Assembly (NCBI GenBank): GCA_045628085.1
Contig: JAZQOZ010000167.1
Location: forward strand, 1 to 22,049
Direction: 5' to 3'
Length of the DNA stretch: 22,049 nucleotides
Source of the DNA: Firm-04 sp045628085
Lineage (GTDB): Bacteria > Bacillota > Clostridia > Oscillospirales > Ruminococcaceae
The notes below the pieces were generated by a model that was not told the origin of the DNA, searched no databases, and saw only the letters and a program-made list of their open reading frames with translations. This document shows positions 15,546 to 21,110 of the stretch, piece after piece. Positions within the stretch are counted from its first letter, which is position 1. Each line of letters opens with the position of its first letter. Both the position numbers and the translations under genes were made by a program.

Positions 15546-16196
15546 ATGAGATACAGAATGATACCGGCGGTTCTGGCAGGGATCCTGACAGTATGTTCCC
15601 TGACGGGCTGCGGAAATACAGGTGCATCCGGCAATACAGATGATATCAATACCGAAGATCTCCCTTATGGTTCAACGATATCGATCGATTCCAGCCGCAG
15701 TATGACGATTTCTTCTGATAAGCGTTTTATAGATGATGCACTGACCGAAACGATCTATACCTATTATCATTCCATCGAAACAAAGGACGGCGAAGCGTTC
15801 AGTTCCGTGATGTTCCCGATCTATCATGAATATCAGCTTTCAGAATATTATGAAGATGAAGTGACCGATCAGGAATTGCTTGAAAGCACCTATGATTCGA
15901 TCAAGGAATATTTCGGCTATGATTTTGCGTATTCGTTCATTGACATTACCGATGTGAAATATAAGACGGGCGAATCCAGCAGCCGTGACGGGCTTGTGAT
16001 GATGCTCGATCAGCTTGCGGAAGGAAAGGATATCAAGCCGATTTCCGACGAAACACAGAATCTCTATGAGATGACCGTGACGCGGTATGTCGATAAGCAG
16101 GGTTCAGGAACCAAAAAGGAAACAGAAGATTCATTGGTCGGTGAAACGCTTTTTGCTATTCAGTATCAGGGCAAATGGTATCTGATGTACGGTTAA
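15546..16196 (+). CDS. Predicted lipoprotein, NTF2-like fold suspected (copy 1)
   Basis: A 216-residue secreted protein with a type II signal peptide: basic start MRYR, a hydrophobic core and lipobox LTGC with Cys22. It should be a membrane-anchored lipoprotein on the outer face. The mature part opens with a Gly/Ser/Asp-rich spacer. It continues with an alpha/beta domain starting LTETIYTYYHSIETKDGEAF (67-86). The helix, the acidic-rich middle and the terminal GKWYLMYG strand resemble NTF2-like or DUF-type Clostridial lipoproteins (inference). The following gene is a paralogue. AAGGAG at 15533-15538 sets the start. Its 18-base gap to the ABC-F gene implies co-transcription, though no functional link is evident. 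The function is unknown. Confidence 0.8.
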   Translation: MRYRMIPAVLAGILTVCSLTGCGNTGASGNTDDINTEDLPYGSTISIDSSRSMTISSDKRFIDDALTETIYTYYHSIETKDGEAFSSVMFPIYHEYQLSEYYEDEVTDQELLESTYDSIKEYFGYDFAYSFIDITDVKYKTGESSSRDGLVMMLDQLAEGKDIKPISDETQNLYEMTVTRYVDKQGSGTKKETEDSLVGETLFAIQYQGKWYLMYG

Positions 16197-16211
16197 ACGG
16201 AGGAATAAAAT

Positions 16212-16802
16212 ATGAAACGATTGATTGCCGCAGGTATTCTTTCGGCAATGCTATGTCTGACCGGCTGTAATGCCGGCAATGCACAGTCTGATCCGGCTGA
16301 AAGCAACGCGAAAAGTCAGGAAGGTCTGACCGTCAGTGCTTCGGAGGAAGTTGACAGCGCCTATTCCGATCTGCTGAAAACCTATTTCACAGCAGTCGAG
16401 CAGAAGGACTATGAAACATTCAAAAAAACGATGTATCCGCCCTATCTGGAGTCGTTCAATGCCTATCTGAAAGAGCAGGGCACAACACCGGAGGAGAATT
16501 TTGAATCTCTCTGCACGCGCTTTGATGAGGACGGTTATGAAAGCTGGACGCTGACAAATCTTTCGATATCCTATTATCCGGAGGAAAATGTCGATCTGGA
16601 CGGCTTTTTCAATGCGTTCATTGAAGCAGGCATATTTGACGATCAGCTTGCAGAAAACTGCAAAAAAGAGGCGGAGGATATCCGCGATGTGCAGTTTTCG
16701 CTTCAGGCGCTCTATTCCGGCGATGAAGAGCCGGTTACGGTTGTCAGCGGAAGTGAGATCATGATGGTCAAGACTGCGGACGGTACGTATTTATTCGGAT
16801 AA
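16212..16802 (+). CDS. Predicted lipoprotein, paralogue of the preceding gene (copy 2)
   Basis: A 196-residue lipoprotein with lipobox LTGC (Cys19) after MKRLIAAGILSAMLC, then a Ser/Asn/Glu spacer to about residue 47. Its domain begins YSDLLKTYFTAVEQKDYETF (51-70), followed by KKTMYPPYLE. It aligns with the preceding protein's YYHSIETKDGEAFSSVMFPIYHE, so the two are diverged tandem duplicates. Both end in a strand with an aromatic residue and glycine (YLFG here, YLMYG there). GGAGG at about 16200-16204 gives a clear start, 15 bases after the previous stop. A strong terminator follows at 16834. The function is unknown. Surface location and an NTF2-like fold are inferred, not demonstrated. Confidence 0.8.
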   Translation: MKRLIAAGILSAMLCLTGCNAGNAQSDPAESNAKSQEGLTVSASEEVDSAYSDLLKTYFTAVEQKDYETFKKTMYPPYLESFNAYLKEQGTTPEENFESLCTRFDEDGYESWTLTNLSISYYPEENVDLDGFFNAFIEAGIFDDQLAENCKKEAEDIRDVQFSLQALYSGDEEPVTVVSGSEIMMVKTADGTYLFG

Positions 16803-16833
16803 TACCGATGGCTCTGCTTGGAAGAAGATGAAT

Positions 16834-16872
16834 GTTTCGGTCAGCGGCACTGTTCCTGACCGAAACTTTTTT
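16834..16872 (+). terminator. Strong intrinsic terminator after the lipoprotein pair
   Basis: GTTTCGGTCAG (16834-16844) pairs perfectly with CTGACCGAAAC (16856-16866) around an 11-base loop, followed by six T's. It closes the glgP-to-lipoprotein block. Confidence 0.93.
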
Positions 16873-16920
16873 GCGTTCTATCGGGTTTCCGATGCCTGTC
16901 CGCTGATCTTTCCCCGCAAA

Positions 16921-16934
16921 GCTGAAATTTCAGC
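16921..16934. repeat. 14-bp perfect palindrome
   Basis: GCTGAAATTTCAGC is a perfect palindrome located 33 bases upstream of the promoter at 16967. It could be an operator for a dimeric regulator. It could also form a small stem followed by GCGATTTTT. Confidence 0.4.
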
Positions 16935-16966
16935 GCGATTTTTACGAAGTATTTTTGCTCCGGCAC

Positions 16967-16995
16967 TTGATATCTGCGAAAAGATGTGCTATAAT
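16967..16995 (+). promoter_or_regulatory. Promoter of the small ORF-ilvE unit
   Basis: TTGATA (16967-16972), a 17-base spacer and TATAAT (16990-16995). Transcription should start near 17002, giving about 88 bases before the small ORF and about 295 bases before ilvE. Confidence 0.87.
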
Positions 16996-17020
16996 AGAAA
17001 TATATCTTTTATTGCATATT

Positions 17021-17045
17021 GTGCTGATCGTTTCGGCACATTTTT
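17021..17045 (+). terminator. Possible early terminator/attenuator hairpin
   Basis: GTGCTGA (17021-17027) pairs with TCGGCAC (17033-17039) using one G-T wobble, followed by A and five T's. It begins only about 20 bases after the predicted transcription start. The stem is short, so termination would be partial at best. Confidence 0.4.
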
Positions 17046-17089
17046 CGACATACTATGATCGCCTTTCACGGCAGAATGGAGCGCTGATT

Positions 17090-17218
17090 ATGAAAAAAAT
17101 TATTCGGATCGTTTTTCTGATCGTTATAATCTTCAGTGCGCTGATCTCTGTGCGGTATGCGATTGACCTTTACCGCACAAAATATTCACCGCGCTATCTC
17201 AATGGAAATGCCTGCTGA
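17090..17218 (+). CDS. Small 42-residue hydrophobic protein or leader peptide
   Basis: This short ORF encodes 42 residues starting MKKIIRIVFLIVII, preceded by TGGAG (17077-17081) at good spacing. Residues 4-21 would make a single membrane helix, followed by a basic/aromatic tail (RTKYSPRYLNGNAC). Fifteen of the 42 residues are Ile, Val or Leu. It lies between the promoter at 16967 and the branched-chain aminotransferase gene, 77 bases upstream of that ATG. It may be a genuine small membrane protein or a leader peptide sensing branched-chain amino acids. The stretch after it has a 6-bp hairpin (17248-17264) without a U-run, so classical attenuation is not established. No homologous family is recognised. 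Confidence 0.55.
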   Translation: MKKIIRIVFLIVIIFSALISVRYAIDLYRTKYSPRYLNGNAC

Positions 17219-17247
17219 GCGTTCGTTCGGCATGACATATCAAGCCC

Positions 17248-17264
17248 GTTCCCCGATCGGGAAC
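17248..17264 (+). other. Small hairpin upstream of ilvE
   Basis: GTTCCC (17248-17253) pairs with GGGAAC (17259-17264) around a CGATC loop. It is 32 bases before the ilvE ATG. No U-run and no T-box specifier/AGGGTGGNACCGCG motif is nearby, so its role is unclear. Confidence 0.4.
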
Positions 17265-17295
17265 ATTCTAATTTGCTAGAAAAGAGGAAAAGTAA

Positions 17296-18363
17296 ATGGA
17301 CATTCGTTTTGAGAAAGCAGCCAGCCTGAAGGCAAAGCCTGCTGATGAAACCAAACTCGGCTTCGGCCACATTTTCACCGACTATATGTTCGTTATGGAC
17401 TATGAAACCGGTAAGGGCTGGCACGATGCGAGAATCGTTCCTTACGGCAATCTGGAGCTTAGCCCGGCAGCGCTCTGCCTGCACTACGGTCAGGAAGTCT
17501 TTGAAGGTCTGAAGGCTTATCGCCGTGCTGACGGCGAGATCCAGCTCTTCCGTCCGGAGGAGAACTTCAAGCGTCTGAACAGCTCCAACAGCCGTCTGGT
17601 TATTCCGGAACTGCCTGTTGCGGATGCAATGGAAGGTCTGATGGCTCTGCTGAAGGTCGAGAAGGACTGGGTTCCTTCTGCTGACGGCGCATCCCTTTAT
17701 ATTCGTCCGTTCATCATCGCTGTTGATCCGTTCCTCGGCGTAAAGCCCGGCGATATGTATAAGTTCATTATCATTCTGTCGCCGTCCGGTGCTTACTATG
17801 CATCCGGTCTGGATCCTGTCAAGATCTATGTTGAGTCCAAGTATGTCCGTGCGGTTCGCGGCGGTATGGGCTACACCAAGACCGGCGGTAACTACGCTGC
17901 ATCTCTGATCGGTCAGGATGAGGCACATAAGGAAGGCTATTCTCAGGTTCTCTGGCTCGACGGCGTTGAGCAGAAGTATATCGAGGAAGTCGGCGCAATG
18001 AACATCATGTTCGTTATTGACGGCGAGATCGTTACACCGGAGCTTCAGGGCTCTATCCTGCCGGGTATCACCAGAAAGTCCGTTCTGGAACTGGCTAAGA
18101 GCTGGGGCATGAAGGTTTCCGAGCGCAGAATCACCATTCAGGAAGTTGCTGATGCTTATGATGCAGGCAAGCTCGATGAAGTATTCGGCACCGGTACGGC
18201 TGCTGTTATCTCTCCGGTCGGTCACCTCAAGTGGGGCGATAAGGTCATGACGATCAACAACAACAAGATCGGACCGATCTCCCAGAAGATCTACGATACC
18301 ATGACCGGTATTCAGTGGGGTACTGTGGAAGATCCGTTTGGATGGGTTGTTCCGGTCGAGTGA
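17296..18363 (+). CDS. ilvE: Branched-chain amino acid aminotransferase
   Basis: A 355-residue PLP-dependent class IV aminotransferase that interconverts Leu/Ile/Val and their 2-oxo acids using glutamate/2-oxoglutarate. It is the last step of branched-chain biosynthesis. The PLP lysine is Lys195 in GYTKTGGNYAASL. Other class IV marks are HYGQEVFEGLKAYR, EEVGAMNIMFVIDG and LPGITRKSVLELA. The length and the type II (eukaryote-like) pattern match the usual Firmicutes enzyme. The ribosome binding site GAGG lies about 8 bases before the ATG. The codon choice (many CTG, GGT, AAG, GTT) looks like that of a highly expressed gene. A strong terminator follows, so the transcript carries only the small ORF and ilvE. 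No other ilv genes are in the window. Confidence 0.95.
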   Translation: MDIRFEKAASLKAKPADETKLGFGHIFTDYMFVMDYETGKGWHDARIVPYGNLELSPAALCLHYGQEVFEGLKAYRRADGEIQLFRPEENFKRLNSSNSRLVIPELPVADAMEGLMALLKVEKDWVPSADGASLYIRPFIIAVDPFLGVKPGDMYKFIIILSPSGAYYASGLDPVKIYVESKYVRAVRGGMGYTKTGGNYAASLIGQDEAHKEGYSQVLWLDGVEQKYIEEVGAMNIMFVIDGEIVTPELQGSILPGITRKSVLELAKSWGMKVSERRITIQEVADAYDAGKLDEVFGTGTAAVISPVGHLKWGDKVMTINNNKIGPISQKIYDTMTGIQWGTVEDPFGWVVPVE

Positions 18364-18382
18364 TCCTGAATTTTCGTTTCAG

Positions 18383-18420
18383 ATGCGGCATACGGTTCAG
18401 AACTGTGTGCCGCATTTTTA
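18383..18420 (+). terminator. Intrinsic terminator after ilvE
   Basis: ATGCGGCA (18383-18390) pairs with TGCCGCAT (18408-18415). An inner stem ACGGTT-cag-AACTGT extends the hairpin almost without mismatch. It is followed by TTTTTATTT. Confidence 0.92.
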
Positions 18421-18436
18421 TTTCTGCGGATTACAG

Positions 18437-18465
18437 TTGACAAATCGGCGTATCCGTGATAGAAT
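18437..18465 (+). promoter_or_regulatory. Promoter of thyX
   Basis: TTGACA (18437-18442), a 17-base spacer and TAGAAT (18460-18465). The start near 18472 coincides with the first in-frame ATG (18471). Translation must therefore use the ATG at 18501 unless the message is leaderless. Confidence 0.87.
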
Positions 18466-18486
18466 GAATCATGTACTATGAAATTC

Positions 18487-18494
18487 CGGAGGGG
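18487..18494 (+). promoter_or_regulatory. Ribosome binding site deciding the thyX start
   Basis: CGGAGGGG lies 6 bases before the ATG at 18501, which supports that start over the ATG at 18471. Confidence 0.85.
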
Positions 18495-18500
18495 ATCATT

Positions 18501-19871
18501 ATGAATCAGGCATCTGCAAAAATTATTGCTTCATCAACTGCCGGTGATACGGTTGTCGCATCCGCCGCACGTATCTCGACAACACAGGGAACGGCATTGG
18601 AGATCTATGCCAAATCCTGCGAAAAAGAGAATAATGCATCGCTGATCGAAAAGGTGGTCGGCTCCGGACATACTTCAACGCTGGAGCATCAGCTTTTTAC
18701 AGTCGCATTTGATAATGTATCCGTCTGCACAGAGGAATTTGTGATCGAATTCCGGCTTGGCTCATATACTGTGAAATCACGCAGATATGTTGATTTTTCC
18801 AGTGCCGGATTCTATATTCCCCCGATGCCGGAGGAATTGCTGCCGGAATACAGAGCGAATATGGAGGCACTTTTCGATGACTATGCAAAGCTGCTGGAAC
18901 TGGATATCCCGAAAGAGGATGCCCGCTATCTGCTGCCGTATTGTTTCCGCAGCAATTTCTACTGCACGATGAATGCCCGCGAACTGCTGTATATGGTCAC
19001 GGTCATGACGCAGGGACGCGGCGCATTTTATCCGGAGCTGAAAACGCTCGGTGAATCGCTGAAAGAACAGCTCCGTGCATATTTCCCGAATCTGCCGGAT
19101 CAGTTTGCTGCACGTTATCACGCAGATGCTTCTGAGAATTACGCCCGATATGCACCGCCGCAGTTTTCGGAACTGCCGGATGTTTCGCCGCAGACTGCGG
19201 AAGCAGCAGTCAAGCTGTTCAGCGCACCGTCAAAGGATGCCCATAATGACATCATGGCGGCGCAGATCTATAACGGGATGTTCTCGGCTGATCCGGAGGG
19301 CCCGTATGAATATTCCGATCTTATTGCAAGTGAACGTCCGCGTGAACTGGAATTGATTCATGCGCAGTTTGAGATCCGGAATCTTTCGCTTGCCGCGATC
19401 ACGCATCTTGTCCGTCACCGGATGCAGACAGTTCTTGTGCCGCAGGTGACGCAGGCGGTTTATATGCAGAAATATGTTCTGCCGGAATCGATCCGGAATC
19501 ATGCAGAGGCGCTTTCTATTTATCAGGCTGCATTCAGCCGCAATGTCAAAACGCTCCGCCGCATGATACAGAATGGACTGCCGGCAGAGGCGGTTCAGTA
19601 TTTCGCACTTGCCGGAAATCAGCTCGATGTAATCTGTGATATGAACGGCAGAGAATTGCTGCACTTCATGAAGCTGCGTACCTGCAATCGCGCACAGTGG
19701 GAGATCCGTGCCTGCGCGATCGACCTGCTGCGGCAGCTTCGGAAAGCCTGTCCTGCGATTTTCCGCTGTTTCGGACCGAGCTGTTATGTGAACGGCAAGT
19801 GTCCGGAGAGCAGACTGAGCTGCGGTCAGTTTGCTGAAATCATGGAGCGATTTGATTCCGCTTCGTTGTGA
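18501..19871 (+). CDS. thyX: FAD-dependent thymidylate synthase ThyX, tandem two-domain form
   Basis: ThyX methylates dUMP to dTMP using methylene-THF and FAD/NADPH. This protein has 456 residues, about twice the usual 220-250, and reads as two ThyX-like halves. Half 1 (to about 230) has LEHQLFTVAF then EFRLGSYTVKSRRYVDF (83-99). This keeps the Ser and SRRY part of the ThyX motif but has lost RHR (EFR at 83-85) and the NE. Half 2 keeps RHR (305-307) and LRTCNRAQWEIR (392-403) but lacks the S..S-RY part. Half 1's equivalent of the last block (NARELLYMVTVMTQGRG) is degenerate. The motifs are therefore complementary. Five C-terminal cysteines (417, 423, 428, 434, 441) could bind metal. No ThyA is in the window. 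The gene has its own promoter and appears monocistronic. Confidence 0.85.
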   Translation: MNQASAKIIASSTAGDTVVASAARISTTQGTALEIYAKSCEKENNASLIEKVVGSGHTSTLEHQLFTVAFDNVSVCTEEFVIEFRLGSYTVKSRRYVDFSSAGFYIPPMPEELLPEYRANMEALFDDYAKLLELDIPKEDARYLLPYCFRSNFYCTMNARELLYMVTVMTQGRGAFYPELKTLGESLKEQLRAYFPNLPDQFAARYHADASENYARYAPPQFSELPDVSPQTAEAAVKLFSAPSKDAHNDIMAAQIYNGMFSADPEGPYEYSDLIASERPRELELIHAQFEIRNLSLAAITHLVRHRMQTVLVPQVTQAVYMQKYVLPESIRNHAEALSIYQAAFSRNVKTLRRMIQNGLPAEAVQYFALAGNQLDVICDMNGRELLHFMKLRTCNRAQWEIRACAIDLLRQLRKACPAIFRCFGPSCYVNGKCPESRLSCGQFAEIMERFDSASL

Positions 19872-19914
19872 ACAGATTGATTTTGAATGCGATTTTCGGG
19901 GCGGATGCAGTTTG

Positions 19915-19939
19915 TTCCGGCCGCGTTCGGGAATTTTTT
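19915..19939 (+). terminator. Weak candidate terminator after thyX
   Basis: TTCCG (19915-19919) pairs with CGGGAA (19928-19933), with one bulged G, around an 8-base loop, followed by six T's. The stem is short. It is the only terminator-like structure between thyX and the next promoter. Confidence 0.5.
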
Positions 19940-19968
19940 AAGTTTTCCGATAAAATCTCAAAAACCCC

Positions 19969-19997
19969 TTGCAAAATCGTGTGAAATCCGATATAAT
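19969..19997 (+). promoter_or_regulatory. Promoter of the SGNH-like gene
   Basis: TTGCAA (19969-19974), a 17-base spacer and TATAAT (19992-19997). Transcription should start near 20004, 34 bases before the ATG. Confidence 0.87.
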
Positions 19998-20021
19998 ATA
20001 GAATAGAATCGTATGATGATT

Positions 20022-20029
20022 GGGAGGAG
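20022..20029 (+). promoter_or_regulatory. Ribosome binding site deciding the SGNH-like gene start
   Basis: GGGAGGAG lies 8 bases before the ATG at 20038. An in-frame TTG at 20020 would overlap this site and is not the start. Confidence 0.85.
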
Positions 20030-20037
20030 AACCAACA

Positions 20038-20994
20038 ATGCCTAGCGCAAATAATCGAAACCGCAAAAAGCCCGCGACACAGGCTCGTCGGAAAAAAACA
20101 AAGCAGAAAAAGCAGCGGCGCGGTCCGGTGATGCGGTTTCATTTCAGTCAGCTTGTTTTACTTTGGATATTGAGCCTGATCCTTTGCTTCGGTGCGTATC
20201 TCTATAATCGGAATATTCATCCGGAAAAGGATGTATTCCTTGCGGATGCAGAGGAATCCTCTGAAGTGGATGATTTGCAGCTTGAATCACTGCCGCCGGA
20301 GGATACAGAGCTGGAACCTGTTGAAACAGAACCCGTTGAATCAGCCGAATCGGCGGTTGAAACCGAGCCTGTTCCGACAACAACAAAGATCAATCCGGTT
20401 CCGGAATCCGTTCCGCAGACTGCTGATTATCTGAATAAATGTGCATTTCTCGGTGAGATCAACATTTATCAGCTTGGTCAGAACGGACTGCTTCAGCCGT
20501 TCAGCGTTTATGCCAGCGAAAACCTGACGCTGAGCAATTATGTGCGTGAATACGTCATGCTGGAAGGTACGACGATCCGCATTATGAGCGCGATCAATTC
20601 CGCAGAATGTCCGATTTACCTGATGTTCGGTACGGAGAGCCTCGGCACACAGCCTGCCGATCAGACTGCTGACCAATTTGACCAGCTTCTGAATTCTGCG
20701 ATCGCCACTGCTCCGGAATCACAGATCATTGTGCTTTCGATTCCGCCGGTTACGGCTTTTGCGGAAGGAAACGGTGAAACGCCGATCCTGAACAGTGTCA
20801 TTGATGATTATAATTCACGCTTGCTCGAAATCAGTAATAAGCGCGATGTGTATTATGTTGATGTCAACACGGCATTGAAGAATAATGACGGAAAGCTCAA
20901 TCCGGAATATGCTGAGGAGGACGGCATCCACCTCAATACAGCGGGCGGTCAGGTATTATTGAACTACGTCCTGAACCATATTCCACCTGCATGA
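20038..20994 (+). CDS. Membrane-anchored SGNH/GDSL-hydrolase-like protein lacking the catalytic serine
   Basis: A 318-residue protein. Residues 1-34 are strongly basic (KKPATQARRKKTKQKKQRR) and cytosolic. One membrane helix spans about 37-57, and an acidic Glu/Pro/Thr linker (65-125) leads to an extracellular alpha/beta domain. The layout and spacing match Clostridial SGNH/GDSL hydrolases, which act as esterases on cell-wall glycans. Block V is intact (Asp295-G-I-His298, DGIHLN). The block I position usually read as FxGDS is FLGEIN (138-142), with no serine nucleophile. Block III GxND reads GTES (198-201). It may be an inactive family member or use different chemistry. It is monocistronic, with its own promoter and a strong terminator. 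The family assignment is by fold pattern and moderately sure. Confidence 0.72.
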   Translation: MPSANNRNRKKPATQARRKKTKQKKQRRGPVMRFHFSQLVLLWILSLILCFGAYLYNRNIHPEKDVFLADAEESSEVDDLQLESLPPEDTELEPVETEPVESAESAVETEPVPTTTKINPVPESVPQTADYLNKCAFLGEINIYQLGQNGLLQPFSVYASENLTLSNYVREYVMLEGTTIRIMSAINSAECPIYLMFGTESLGTQPADQTADQFDQLLNSAIATAPESQIIVLSIPPVTAFAEGNGETPILNSVIDDYNSRLLEISNKRDVYYVDVNTALKNNDGKLNPEYAEEDGIHLNTAGGQVLLNYVLNHIPPA

Positions 20995-21002
20995 TAATGA
21001 AA

Positions 21003-21039
21003 AACAGCGTATCAGATTATCTGGTACGCTGTTATTTTT
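21003..21039 (+). terminator. Strong intrinsic terminator after the SGNH-like gene
   Basis: A stem of 14 pairs (AACAGCGTATCAGA, 21003-21016, with TCTGGTACGCTGTT, 21020-21033, one G-T wobble) around a TTA loop, followed by ATTTTT. Confidence 0.93.
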
Positions 21040-21070
21040 GCCCTGTGATATGATTTGTGTGCATAAAAGG

Positions 21071-21094
21071 AACCGCTGCCCGAAAGCAGCGGTT
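21071..21094 (-). terminator. Terminator of the wall-anchored protein gene, probably two-way
   Basis: AACCGCTGC (21071-21079) pairs perfectly with GCAGCGGTT (21086-21094) around a 6-base loop. On the minus strand it lies 16 bases after the stop codon and is followed by CCTTTTAT. On the plus strand it is followed by CTTTTGTT, so it could also back up the terminator at 21003. Confidence 0.8.
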
Positions 21095-21110
21095 CTTTTG
21101 TTAGGATTGC

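Noticed and set aside
17002..17295. T-box riboswitch ahead of ilvE
   Set aside because: No AGGGTGGNACCGCG-type motif and no terminator/antiterminator pair directly before the gene could be found.
17194..18225. 343-codon minus-strand open frame
   Set aside because: It is antisense to ilvE, which has all class IV aminotransferase motifs, a ribosome binding site and a terminator.
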